Source: Lunularia cruciata
Lineage: Eukaryota; Streptophyta; Marchantiopsida; Lunulariales; Lunulariaceae
Direction of reading: 5' to 3'
DNA length: 64,000 bases
Assembly (NCBI GenBank): GCA_948567375.1
Contig: OX419761.1
Coordinates: 56,360,501 to 56,424,500 of the forward strand
Positions 33,445 through 46,000 of this stretch are shown here, one piece after another. Made by a program: the position numbers and the translations under genes. How positions within the stretch are numbered: position 1 is the stretch's first letter; the number at the start of each line of letters is the position of its first letter. The notes under the pieces were generated by a model that did not search any database, had not been told where the DNA came from, and saw nothing but the letters and a program-made list of their open reading frames with translations.

Positions 33445-34092
33445 TCATCCAAAAAACACATCTAAAAACTCTTGAATTATTTGATCAACCATTGCTTGAT
33501 GAGGCTCTTGACTCTCCTCAGAATGTCCTTGTGCAATTGGCTTGATCCACACCAAAAAAACAAACTTATCGTCCTCCAAAGCTTGCTCTATGGGTGCTTC
33601 ATTGACAAACTTCCCATCTAGGGACTCATCTCCCTTCAAAGCTTGCTCCATGGTTGCTTTCCTAACAAACTTCCCATCTTGGGACTCATCTCCCTTCAAA
33701 GCTTGCTCTATGGTTACCTTCTTGACAAACTTTCCATCATGGGATTGACTATCCTTAGATGTCTTACTCAAAGGTGCCAAACAACCTAATCAGAAATTCT
33801 TACCTTGGTGTTGTACTTGAATTTGTTGTTGGTTCCAATGAAATTGAACCTTAAGATGTTCAAGCCAAGGTACACCTAGAATGACATCATAGTGTAGAGA
33901 TGCCACTACAAACCTCATACACTCTAAATGCTCTTTCCCAATCTTGAAGATAATAAGATGCAAGGTACATAATGCAAAACCCTTTCTACCATCCACCATA
34001 ATCAATCTACTTTCAATTACTAGCTTGATAGGAATAAATAATTCCTTTGCTAATTGCATGGACAAGCAATTTTCCAGAACTTCTTGGATCAA
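33445..34092 (-). pseudogene. Protease region of the outer gypsy element, with a tandem-repeated linker
   Basis: The segment 33790-34092 resembles the second half of a gypsy protease (VIESRLIMVDGRKG and VASLHYDVILGVPWLEHL). It is followed by an open segment (33445-33780) with a repeated motif of about 22-23 residues, GKFVKKVTIEQALKGDES and two variants. In DNA this is about three units of 66-69 bp between 33590 and 33755. The repeat lies between protease and reverse transcriptase, where acidic linker sequence is common. Confidence 0.75.
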
Positions 34093-34279
34093 CCAAAATC
34101 CTACAACCCCGATCAGATATCATACCTTGCAAATGAAGCAAACTTGCATAGGTCAAGCCTTCAATCCCATTGGAACTAATCAAGTTCCTAGTAGGCGGCT
34201 CAAAATCTCCTATTGGGATTCTTGTTTTCTTGATCATCCTCCTTCACAAACTCCATCTGGGCAACTTGTCAAGGTCACC

Positions 34280-36110
34280 CATTCTTGAGTGGACATTCAC
34301 TAATGCAATGTCCAATTTGGCAACAATAAAAACAACCACCATTCTATCATAGTTTTTCTCTATCTATAATGCCAAGTGATCTTTGTTGAATGGCATCAAT
34401 CTCTATTGGTGCCGGCTCCTCCACCCGTGTATAGTGTATTGCTAGGTTTTGTGGAGGTCAAGGTCAAGACCAAGTTGTTGCAACCAAGGAAGCAAAGCGT
34501 TTGGCCAACTACATGGCTTCTTCTAAGTGTTGTGGCTCTCTGTAATACCAAGAGTTAGCCATATGATCTAGATGTGAAATTCGGTTTGGTAACATCTAGA
34601 ATGATGTTATACATGATGGTCAAAATAGATAAGATAGAAGTATCACCAAAAGAGTACTTCTACTAATAGGGTAGAAACCGAAATAGACTTGAGAACCTTA
34701 GAACCAATAGCTAGACATATGATTTAAAGGTGAAAATTTGTTTGGTAACATCTGGAAGGATGTTACACATGATAGACTAAATAGATCAGAAAGAGGTATC
34801 ACCAAAAGGGGACTTCTACTAATAAAGTAGGAACCAAAATATGTTTGAAATCTTTGAAGGCAATTTTGGAGGCCTAAATGGATGAATTAGGCCTCAAAAA
34901 TGTGTCGATTCCCCCCTAACATAGGAAAAGCTGGCCTTCCCTCCCCCTGCTTTGTCTTGTCGAGAGCTTTCCAACGATACCTTACTCACGTGATTATGAG
35001 ATTCCTACAAGAAGATTCCCTAAAAGATTCCCTCCGGTCAAAGCTTGTTTGACCAACCAGATAGGACCTAGACCAGACATGTCACCTATCCAAGTAAGTA
35101 ATCCAAGGGTGGAGCTTGCTGACATGTCACCTATCTGTGTCCCTAATCCTATGGTGGAGCTTCCTTGGAGGAGATCTTCTTTGTCTATATAGTAAAGAGA
35201 AGGTGCTCCTTTGGGGCATCGATTGTTTGAGTGTGCAATCTGTGTTTTCTCTCTTCTCTTGTCCTCGGAGTATTACACTCTCACATGGTTACATCTAATT
35301 TGGTTTATGACTCCAAGCCCCTCACAAATTGATGTAAAGCTTCAACTTCTAGTATATCTAAAATTCACATGATGGTGTTTTGGAATTGCATGATGTAACT
35401 TCTTACAAAGCCAATCTGCTTCAACTTTGCCAATCTATCTTGTGCAGCTTGTGTGGCATTTATAACTTAGAATTGACTAATTATTGTACTCTTGAATTTT
35501 TCTCATGTCAAGATTGGTGCAACCATTTGCCGTTCAGCTTGCTCCACTTGGAATAGCCACCATATCTTTGCTACTCCATCCAATTGGCTGGAAGCCAAGA
35601 GAATCTATTTCCGTTCATCTTGAAGATTGATAGCTTCAATATAACATTTGCAGTCAAACATAAAATTCTCCATTGCACCCAAAAGATTCTTGCTTTCAAA
35701 AACCTTGGTTTTGGAAATTGGATCTGCTCTTCTCCTTCTTGAACTGGTACTCTCTCTACGTGCTCTTGTCGTCAATGATCTCATTCATCCAACAATCAAG
35801 TAAGGTGCTTGATTCATTATTGCATAGTAATGATAAGCTCAAGCATTGTCACCATGGTTACTACTTTAGCACACCATCCTCAATCTATCAAATTTATTAA
35901 TACATAGATGCAACATGTCTATCATTCTCTATAAGTTACAATCAAAAGTACCAAGAGTTCCTCAGACATGGTGATTGTATTCAAAAAATCTTGCCCAAAG
36001 CATGAGGCGATGAACTATATGAAATGATGCTTGGGTAGTACTTGAACATAAAGTCCCAATGATTTGGTGTAAATGGATTTGGTGGTCCATAAATTCCATC
36101 CATCCCATTC
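34280..36110 (-). pseudogene. gag and zinc-knuckle relic of the outer gypsy element, split by a solo LTR
   Basis: A knuckle CFYCCQIGHCISEC (C-x2-C-x4-H-x4-C) is readable near 34300-34345 on the - strand. Upstream, beyond the solo LTR, 35283-36110 has the place and composition of a gag gene, but no clear capsid motif survives. Assignment of that part rests mainly on position between the primer site and the knuckle. Confidence 0.6.
34541..35277 (+). mobile_element. Solo LTR, 737 bp, TGTAATACC family
   Basis: Starts TGTAATACC, ends GGAGTATTACA, with perfect 5-bp duplications CTCTC at 34536-34540 and 35278-35282. Nearly identical over its length to 9021-9756, apart from a shorter C run. It inserted into the gag region of the outer gypsy element after that element was in place. 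Confidence 0.94.
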
Positions 36111-36125
36111 CTACTCTGATACCAA
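36110..36125 (-). promoter_or_regulatory. Primer-binding site of the outer gypsy element
   Basis: On the - strand, directly after the 5' LTR, the sequence reads TTGGTATCAGAGTAGG. TGGTATCAGAG is the usual plant gypsy site complementary to the 3' end of initiator Met-tRNA. This fixes the LTR edge and the orientation of the element. Confidence 0.88.
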
Positions 36126-36539
36126 TGTAAAGACCAAGACCAAGACCAAGGAGAGGATTAGGAGAATGGAAGATCACATTGGGACACTTGAGCATGGATA
36201 ACTCCAAATGCCTAGCATGAGCTTTGGCTTTGGTATTTATAGGGAGCATACAAAGCTCTTGAGAAGCTTCCTTGAGCCACTTTCTTGGAGTGCAAGCCAA
36301 GTTAACCGAGAAGCTTCTCAAGCTTCCTTCTAGAAGCTGCCTACTTGGCATGCAAGCTAAACTAGTTGAAAGCTTCTAGAGCTTCCTTCTAGATGCTACC
36401 TACTTGGGGTGCAAGCTAAGCTAATCAAGAAGCTTCCAAGAAGCTTCTTAGATATTTCTAGAATATTCCAAGTTAATTAGGCATATTTGCTACATTGTTA
36501 GCCTTGACTAACTTCATTGCTAAACTCCATATTGTTACA
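36126..36539 (-). repeat. 5' LTR of the outer gypsy element (414 bp)
   Basis: On the + strand starts TGTAAAGACC and ends ATTGTTACA. Compared with the partner LTR it has one more copy of the aagcttct/agaagct unit and a short ccaagac repeat near the start. A TATA-like tatttatagggag lies at about 36232-36244. Confidence 0.9.
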
Positions 36540-39250
36540 TTTGGACTAGTATTCTTGGAGAAATCATCAGTGACATAAAATGCCTCTTCACATCTATATC
36601 TTCACAACAATCTCCTTCAAGAGAGATTCTTCCACACCAAAGATATCATCCCTAACATGCATAGAACTTCAAAGAATGTATATCAAAAAATATTGAAATG
36701 AGTTTCTAATGAGTAAGTAGTCCACTTCATAATACCGATGTGAATAATAAAAAACCCTATGCTTAAATGGTGAATGATTTACTCTTGACTCTCTTTGTTA
36801 ACCAAATCAACACAAGTAACTTCTTGAATGAATTTCAAGACTATTGGCTTTGAAAGTTAGGTCTATTATTGCTATCCAGGCTTTCCTTGGTTCATGAGAC
36901 ATTTTTGACAATGAACTATATAGACATAGCTAGTTTGGGAATGATGGATAGATAGTAATTATCTACATTATTACTATAGGTCCCAAACTTACTATAGTAG
37001 GTGACAATTGTCTTTAAAGGTAAGTAAGATGGGCTAAACCCCAAGATTGAATAGTACATTTCAATTAACCTAAGAGATAAAAAGGAGCTAAACTCCAAGA
37101 TTTAATTCCACCTTTTAACCTTAGGATATAGAAAGTACTCACTCATATTGCTTGAATGGAGTATTTGCATCTTGTTATCCTATGCATGTCCCTATGCTCA
37201 TTCCAATGTTATAAAACCATATGAGCATGGCTTGTGTATGTTGTGCATGTTGTCTCAATCCTTTAAAGGAAGGGATCCATATAAGCAAAAGCCCAAAAAC
37301 CCACAAATAAAGCTCTTTAACCCAACATAATTCTTGTTTGTTCTCTTTGTCAGTCATCTTCCTCATGTGGATTCCCCATGCTTGATTTTATGTCTATTGA
37401 GTTTCACTTGTGGACAATATCTTTGAGTAATTTAGGAGCAAAGATAGATCATCGAGGGAGAAAGAGACACGCCAATTAAACCATCATTCATAATTCATCA
37501 TGTATTAGCTTAATTCTTGTAAGCCATAAGATAACATAATTAATCATGTCATTGTAGTCCATGGAGTTAAAGGAACTTGAGTTACATGTCACTATAATCC
37601 AAGGAGTTATAGGAGCTTGAGAGTTATAGATAGATATAACATATCCATCTAGTAATTTTTGATTGTCAAAGTCACGTAAACATATCACCTCCTTTTCCAC
37701 TCTATTACCGCTCCCTATTGACAAGCTCTTGAATGTGATTGACCTTTACTTTCATTATATGCACTCTTGAATGTGCTTGACCTTTACTTATAGACTTTTG
37801 ACCATGTTTTCTTGATGCTTAAAGGTCCCAATCATCTTCATAGAACATTGAGCACTACAACATCACTTGGGACACCATGATTAGGAGTTACAAGAACTCA
37901 AGTTAAATTGTTTACTTTCACCATTTATGAATCCTTGAATATGCTTGACCTTTACTTTTAGACTTCTAATCATGCTTTCTTGATGGCCAAAGGTTCCAAT
38001 CATCTTTATAGAACATTGAGCACTTTGTAGTCATCAAGATGCTTGCATGGGAACACTATGAGCAAGAGTTACATGAACTTGAGTTATAGATAGATATGAG
38101 AACAAAATGATGATGAAAAGGCTCTTCCCAAATTACATTACAAATAGATATGAAAATAAAATGATAAAAGGGCTATTTGCAAATGGTAATTCTTAATGTT
38201 TGTAACAGAATGATTGTTAAATTGCTATGATGTCTTAGATTGACTCACAACCACCATCACTAGACATAATCTGCATATTAATATATAATCTATTTTTAAT
38301 GATCTTGAGCAAATTTCTCATCTGATTCAACATAGCTTCAACCTCTTTTGCAAGTGCATAAAAAAATTTTGAATGGCAAAATGTAAGTAGTCATATGAAA
38401 TCAAATCCCTTGATGATGTTCATTAATGAGGGTGGCAGCTAGAGTTGATGAAAACAACACTTGTGGATGTATTTTACCATGAAAATATCTTTTCTTAAGA
38501 TTAGAATGTAGTTTCAAATTATATAGTGTTGATTCTCACATTACAAACAAATATGAAAACATAACAATGAAAAGGCTTTTCCTAGATGGCAACCCAAACA
38601 AAAATTCTTGATTTCAAGGTCATAATGAATGTTAAATCTTTATGTTTACCATACCAATATATGTACCAACATATGCACATATCTGCATACTACTGTATAC
38701 CCATTTTTCATGATCTTGTGCAAATTTCTCATCTAATTCAACATAACATTGTACATTTGTGCGAGCAAAGGAAAAACAAACTAAATGGCATAATATAACT
38801 ACCCATATGAAATTAAATCCCTTCATGATGTTCATTAATGAGAGTAGAAGCTAAAGCTAACAAGAAACTGAAACAGCACCAACAGAATAGATGTATTCTA
38901 TCATTTAGATATCTTTCTTCAACATCAAAGTGTCTACTCAAATTAGAGATAGATATGAAAACATAATGATAAAAAGTCTATTTGTAAATAGATATGAAAA
39001 TGAAATGACAAAAGACTATTTGTAAATGATGACTATTCCTAATTTCTAGACCACAATGACCATGAAATCCCTATGTTTGTCACCATTGTAATAACCACCA
39101 TTAATTGAAGTTGTCCTTGTAGATACTCTTGATAACATGAACATTTCAGATATCACTGATTGTGTCTATAAGTTGGTGTTTATAACTTCTACAACTATTA
39201 CATTTCATAATGCTCTTTATGGAACATCAATGGCAATATCACATTCTTGG
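36540..39250. other. Intergenic DNA with degenerate tandem repeats
   Basis: No gene is recognised. A unit of about 165 bp containing tgcttgacctttact occurs twice (about 37768-37930 and 37932-38085). A longer unit of about 420 bp, marked by cttg(a/t)gcaaatttctcat and gatgatgttcattaatgag, occurs at about 38110-38520 and 38545-38940, with a third start near 38945. A 40-bp pair (atgtcattgtagtccatggagtt and its variant) lies near 37545-37625. All are strongly diverged and CpG-poor. Confidence 0.6.
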
Positions 39251-39261
39251 TCTACAATCTA

Positions 39262-40990
39262 TCCACAAGTTTGAAGGTGACCAATTGGTGCTATCAGAAA
39301 TTTTTTCCTACAAAGTCTTGTTGTTGGCTCATTGAAGTTCAATGATGGGTCAAGTGATCTATAATCCAATAGCCATTGTTGTACATTATTGCAAGAGGTA
39401 TTGAAATTTTTTTCATCAAATGCAAATGAATGGCTATGCCAGCAAGGCATGCCCATTACTTGCATATGATAAACATTTCAGTAGTCCATATTTCAAGTGG
39501 GTTGTTGGTTCTAGTTGAGAAATTGTATCTTGCTGCTTTTGCAAGTTTTTCCATCATCATTCTAGCAAAAAACATCAAAATATTGTGTTAGATATTATGG
39601 AAAATACCGGCAATCTTTATTGAGGTTGCAAAGGAGAGGGACAAGCACTCCATTGTGAGTGTCTATGGCAATGCAACAATTATTCCATGACTTGACATAC
39701 TTCTTATACACTTCCTATCAATCATGTTTGCCACCACTAGCTCCTAAATAATTTTTGATGAGTCTCCAAAGCACACTTTTGCTATGTGATGTCTATGTTT
39801 CTTAGTCCAAGGAGTCATAAATTGCTCATGTAAGGGGATTTTGTTCTTTTCTAGGTAATCAACAACTAAAGGTATGTATGGTATCCATCTTCTTCCATTT
39901 TTGTGTTTTGCTTTAGCAATCTCATTCCAATCATCACCATCAACATAATCTTTTATCTTTGTATCTTTTGTGTTCAATGATTGCTTCAGCTTGGTCCATT
40001 TTGCTCAAATTATTCCTCACCAACCATATTATTCTAATAGCTAAGGAAATTGCTTAATTGTTTAGTTGCTTCTTGTGTTTTTCCCAAATTGGGGTCGATA
40101 ATTTGTCAAGATACTCTACTAAATATGCCATTTACATAGGAGATGGAGAGAAGTAGGGTATACTTGACCAAGTGTGGCAATAAGGGAAAAATCTATATCA
40201 ATTACAAATATAGGATTTGCAGGGATGTATTGTGAAAGCTTTTCCAAGGCAAAGCAATAATCTTCTTTGGTCTCTCCTTCCATGAAACAATAACATGATG
40301 GTGAAAGATTGATATGTATTTGTGAACCCAACAATATGGAGGAGTGGCATGCCAAATTTATTTGTCTTATAGGTACAATCCATCAAGATGACTTGCTTAA
40401 AGCACTCCACAAGATCCTCAAATTGTTAGGGAAACATAAATAGATGTTTGATTTCCCTTGACCTTGGTCCTCATGGTCAATCTCATGCTTATGCAAAGTC
40501 TAGAACAATTTTGGTGCAAGCAAAAGATCCTACAACTCCCTTCTTTTCTTTGGCTTGAAACCCATCTTGGTTGGTGAATGGGTAATCCTTCCTAATCAGA
40601 TTCCTTTGAACCGTCCCATGGGTGTAATTTTTCATCATGTTGCTTCATGATTTTTGCCTTCACCTTGTCTCTTTTATGGTGCTTTTGAGCAGCAGCTAGG
40701 ACATCTAGCCTATGCACAACCTTGTGGTTTACACGGAAGTGATTGGATATGTTGATTGCACACATCTCTGGAGTTTTTTTGATCTCTAACTCATATCCCA
40801 ACACGCATCGAAAGTCGCTGTGTAGCTCATTTTTTACCTTGTCTCTTCTTTTCCCTTCCTTGGGAGCATTTTAGTACATGTAAATATTTTTCTCCATAGT
40901 AGTTCCTGGCGGAGCCTTTATGACTAGTGAAAAGAATCTAGCTTGAGCATAAGCCATTAGAACTGCTTTTGCTTCTTCATGCAAAGAATA
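39262..40990 (-). pseudogene. MULE/FAR1-type transposase relic
   Basis: The - strand holds pieces of a Mutator-like (MULE) transposase of the FAR1/FHY3 type. The first catalytic region reads VILMDCTYKTNKFGMPLLHI (about 40330-40390). It is followed in another frame by CYCFMEGETKEDYCFALEKL and by LHLLCKWHI (about 40119-40295). Next come a PWTKKHRHHI stretch (about 39790) and a SWIM-like zinc end, MGMPCWHSHSFAF (about 39420-39460). The segment 40592-40990 lies where the N-terminal region would be. MULE transposases move DNA by cut-and-paste; FAR1 proteins are domesticated relatives. Frameshifts and stops argue for a dead copy. No terminal inverted repeats were identified. Confidence 0.75.
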
Positions 40991-41059
40991 GGTAGATGTA
41001 GGGTCTAGCCCTGCTCACAAGACCAGCTTATGGGCTCCCGCAATAGGCTCTCATCGCCA

Positions 41060-43044
41060 AGTAACATTAACGACTCCATTGCTTGGAATGAAGGGAGAGA
41101 AAGTACAAAATGGGATAAAAGGATTGCGCAAATTTGTGTAAGTGCCAAGACAAGTGAAAGAATGATGTGCATATATATGAATGGAGAACACCGACAAAAT
41201 TAACACACATTCATCACTATGTGAAACATATTAAGATGAGATATCCTAGTGATTGCTGCAGGGTCTGCAAACCAATACATTGCATTTATGTAATCATTTA
41301 ACCACGTTATTAATTATGTTAATAGAGTTTCCTCTTTGCCCTCAAGTCACTCAATATCTTTCGGCCCTCCAAATGAAATACAAAGATTCTCTTATGGTTT
41401 ATGAAGAATATTCTATCATCTTCTATCTGTATAACTTTTTCATACAAGGTCGATTGTAATAAAATATAAAACCCGAGGAACTATGAGGTTGAAAATATAC
41501 CATTGACAAAACATGATGGATATCTACAATATGTTATCTGTACGGCCTGAGGGGGTCTTCCCATCCTCCTTGTTTTCACACGCGGTCGCGTTTTTCCCTT
41601 TTGAGGCATTATCTCGATACGCGAGCTGAGAAAAGGGGCCTTCTCCGTTACTGTCGCTGAGTTTGAAGAGTACAGTGAGACGATAAGATGAAGTCCCGAA
41701 AGATAAGTTAATATAACCGATCTGAGACTCGGCTAATCGTCCGCACTGTTTTACTTTTTGGCCACCACTAAGTCCATTTTCACCAAGTTTGATTCCCCAA
41801 CTCTAGAGCATCGCGAAAGTTCATTGACCTGACATATCTGACATTTACTGACACAAAACTGTGTCCTCTACCACGTCCGTGGACGGATCCAGAAAAGCAG
41901 TACAGTGTTCACGACTGAGTTGCAGGGAAGCCCATCCCACAGGATTGGTCAAGAATCTTCTCGGTCCGCCGGATATGAAATGTCGGACCAGGTCTTGAAG
42001 CAGAGACTGGGGATTATGATTTCCTCTATTCAGGAAATTGTTGTCTGCTTTTGCTCAAAATAGGACCATCTTAATCAACCATTTATTCCGTCACGATCGA
42101 CAACATATACGACAGACACATGCTACATTTTCCTCGAATATCGAATTCGATCGCAGGTGATTAAAAATCACAACTCACTTTTATTCGATTCATTAAAAGC
42201 ATAGAACCAGCAAGGTTCGAGAACATTTTGGATCCGCCGGACACTTTATACCGGACCGGAGGAAACACAGCACGGGACTGTTGTCCCCCAGTGAGTCCCC
42301 TGATTGCCATTGACTAAAAGTCTGGCCAATTTACTTCAGATTCCGGAAGATGCAAGTGCATGGCTAGAGGTTCGGCTATTCTAGCTGGCCCTTGCCGGAA
42401 GAAAGGGACGATACGGAGAAGAGAGCATGGGTAAGACGCGAGGAGGAAGAGGGTCAAAAGGGTGCAGCAGCTGTGGTCGGAATTCAGCTACGCCGAAAGG
42501 GAAAAGGAAGAGATAGATAAAAGGAAAATGGTGCTCACGTCTGGGTGCTGCTGCGAAGAAAATTTACGATGAAATTTACGAAAAGTCTCCTGTGACAGTC
42601 CAAATTTCTATGTCCTTTCTGCCGTGATTGGTACTCTATCTTGTGTCAACCACCAAGTTGGTCTTTCATTGGTGATCGTACTCGTTTGCCGCAGAGCAGT
42701 AATAGTGATTGCTCCAACTTCCCAGGCTCGTGTTCCGGACGACACAATTGAACAGAAATTGATCTGAACCAAACAGTATTGTCGCGATTGGAGCCAGTGA
42801 AATGTCAGCTCCCAGAGAGTGAGAGCGAGGGAAATAATTTGCACGGTGCTGTGGTGCAGTTGCCAGCTGTGGCCACCATCATCACAATTTGAACTGAAGT
42901 ATAATTTTGCCGAAAATTTTGTAGGAACCTCTGGAGCTGTCAACGTTACATGAGAAGGGGACAACGAAGTTGAGTATAGAGCGTTAGTTTGATACTGGTG
43001 CTTGCCAATTGAGGTCAAACAACTATCGATCGGTCGATCGGCAC
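41060..43044 (+). promoter_or_regulatory. PPDK upstream region
   Basis: No protein is recognised. From about 41520 base composition changes: CpG becomes frequent, unlike the repeats to the left, marking the edge of the gene island. The promoter and 5' untranslated region should lie here, but I see no convincing TATA box tied to a start. Two related GC-rich stretches with ccgccgga (about 41965 and 42232) may be an old duplication. Confidence 0.4.
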
Positions 43045-46000
43045 ATGGCTCTCAATAGCGGTGTTTCACTAGTTGGGACTGGATGTGGTCACGTCACAGG
43101 GGGTGGTGCATTGTCCTGCAGTTTAATTCCTTTGAGAGTGAGACGAAACGATCAATTTGCGAAGACCTTTTGTCCGGCAAGCTCAAGGGCACTAGATGGC
43201 AGTAGTTCAGCATGGGGAAAACCTGAACTGGGTGGCAACGGCGGCCTCGTCCTGGAGTATGCAAAACCGGCATCATCGGCTGGCAGTGCCTTACGCAAAC
43301 GGACTACAATTACACGTAGCCAAACTATCGCTTCTCCACCCTCAACCAAGCAGGTTAGACATCTGCTCATGCATCGAGTTCCAAGCTAAAGAGTTGCAAT
43401 TGATGGTTTGACTGTCTAAATTGTCACAAAAACAGATGCACGGAACGCTTGTCATCTGATTTTAAGGAGATTCTCCTTCCGCTAATGTAGATTGCATGAT
43501 TTGTGGCCGAAGTTTAAATTCTCACAATGACATACCATTCTGCGCAGAGAGTATATATTTTCGGCAAGGGCATCAGTCAAGGGGACAAGAGCATGAAGAG
43601 TTTGGTAAAGAACTCACATATTCATATCTCCATTTTTCTTACTGGATTTTGATAAGAATGACAGAAGAACAGAGTTGCTTTGGGAGGTGATTCTACTTTA
43701 CTTCATTGCCAATCCCTCTAATAATAATCATTCTCCACATGCAGCTGGGAGGAAAAGGTGCAAATTTAGCTGAAATGTCCAGCATTGGTTTGTCAGTGCC
43801 GCCAGGACTCACGATAACCACGGAAACGTGCCGCGAATACAACGAGAATGGTAATAAGCTACCAGACGGTCTTTGGGAAGAGGTTTTGGAGGCTTTGAAG
43901 TCAACTGAAGGGATCATGCAAGCTTCGTTGGGAGACCCGTCCAGGCCTCTCCTTCTATCCGTTCGATCTGGTGCTGCGGTTAGTATGATTCCATCTGAAT
44001 TTCTTATAAAATTCCAACCAACTGTGGTGATACGACTTGAACAATAGTAGACGGTGGCTCTTCATAATTCTCACGCTGAATCAGAGATGTATATCTGAAT
44101 AATTTCCTGCCGTTGCTCTCCACAGGTTTAAGTAACTTGGAAGGTTGCTCCGTAGTTGTTTTTTGGTCAGCTTAGGTGTCTTAATCAGCTTACGTAGTTG
44201 ACAGAGCCAATACATGATAACGGGAGGTTTTGTTGACTCAAATTTTGTCGTGCAAATGAATATGGATATGGCCCCACTTATGCAGGTATCAATGCCAGGC
44301 ATGATGGATACAGTGTTGAATTTGGGACTGAATGATGAAGTGGTGGCTGGGCTTAGCGCGCGAAGTGGAGAGCGATTTGCTTATGATTCTTATCGACGAT
44401 TCATCGACATGTTCGGTGATGTGGTTAGTGAGGATTCTGCCTATCATTTGTTCCTCTCGTCATATTCTGGTGGAAGGCAGCTAGAATTTGACTTTACTCG
44501 CCTCTTTACCTCCACCAGCACTTACAAACTAAGGTATGGGTTACATCAACCTGCAGGTCATGGGTGTATCACATGCGCTGTTTGAACAGGAGCTGGAACA
44601 GATGAAATCCTCCAAAGGCGTGACACTTGACACAGATCTGAGCACTGAAGATCTGAAAGAGCTGGTGCAGAAATACAAGGAAGTCTACCGAGTGGCCAAG
44701 GCCGCTGATTTCCCCACAGGTAGAGCTAGCTGCTGCTACAGCTGAATTCCTGACTTTCAATTGTATCTGCTTTATGAAATCAATTGATTTGTGCAGATCC
44801 ACTGGAGCAGATGAGACTGGCAGTGCTTGCTGTTTTCGACTCATGGAATAGCCCTCGTGCTATCAAATATCGAAGCATCAACCAGATCTCTGGGCTCCAA
44901 GGCACGGCCGTCAATGTCCAAGCCATGGTTTTCGGCAACATGGGCCCTACCTCAGGCACAGGTGTCCTCTTCACGCGCAACCCCAGCACGGGAGAAAAGA
45001 AACTCTATGGAGAATACCTCATAAACGCTCAGGTTAGACTTTCAAGTTTGAGAATGGTGTTCTTGATAGACGATACACTCAGAAGAATCAAAAGAGTTAT
45101 GCCATTAACATCCGAAACATCATCGTTAAACGAATCAACTTTCATATGTTTAATATTGACCGGTCCTCACAGGACGGAGAAAACATAAAAAAGCAATTGA
45201 GTTTGTGACATAGCTCCAAGCGATTCATCTGAGATATGAGCACTTATCTGTACAAACCCGTCCATTCAACCGATAATGAGTAGTTTAAGTTTCCCGGTTT
45301 TCAGGTTTTTAAGGACGTCAGTGTTGTTGTGATTCTTCAGAAGTAATGCCAGATCTCAACCAGAATATAGAAAGGTTAGGTTTGTTATTGGTGCTAAGTG
45401 GAGATCCACCCGGACTTTGCATACTTCTTCTTTATTTATTGAGATTTATGCACATGTAGGAAAATACTGCAAACATGTTCTGTGTTTAATCCGAAGTCGA
45501 TTTGAGACGAGTGTGAGTTATCTTCTGAAATCGATGTTACAACAGTAATTCGAGATCTACAATGAAATCCAGCAATCCAGCAATCCAGCAATACCTGTAA
45601 TAAAATTGCTGAAGTACATGGTACTACGAACTTAAAGCAGAGTTTGTTATCTGAGGTTTTAGAGACCTATAAGAAAGTTCAAAGAAAGAAAATAAACCCT
45701 GTCAATATTTCATGTCTGTCTCTGTCCGCAAAGGCAATGTTTAATACCTTTCTTCATTTCTCCAAGGGAGAAGATGTCGTTGCAGGAATACGGACTCCAG
45801 AGGACATTGACACAATGAGGCAAGCTCTACCTGAAGCTTATCAGGAGTTGATTGATAACTGCGACATCCTTGAGAATCACTACAAGGATATGATGGTAAT
45901 TGTCCCATCTCTTAACATGGCCTCTGGAGCATACCTTTGACTACAGCACGTCCATCGCTGCATGCAAAAATTGTTGAAGCAGTGTATTGTGACATGCAGG

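Larger units (their letters stand above)
20314..36539 (-). mobile_element. Outer Ty3/gypsy retrotransposon, split by a nested element
   Basis: Paired LTRs (20314-20660 and 36126-36539) bound a - strand gypsy element. Removing the nested element and solo LTR leaves about 5.5 kb. Flanking bases are ATTTG (20309-20313) on the left and TTTG (36540-36543) on the right, so the target duplication is TTTG, or ATTTG if the terminal A of the LTR is shared. Internal order on the - strand is primer site, gag with zinc knuckle, protease, reverse transcriptase, RNase H, integrase, purine-rich tract. It is CpG-poor and full of stops, and older than the 21998-31919 element inside it. Confidence 0.92.

Noticed and set aside
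42608-43018. 136-codon open frame on the - strand before PPDK
   Set aside because: It lies in the presumed promoter and 5' untranslated region, has no recognisable motif and lacks support from composition.
43009-43044. PPDK start upstream of 43045
   Set aside because: The extra codons begin with TTG rather than ATG; 43045 is the first ATG in the frame and opens a plausible transit peptide.
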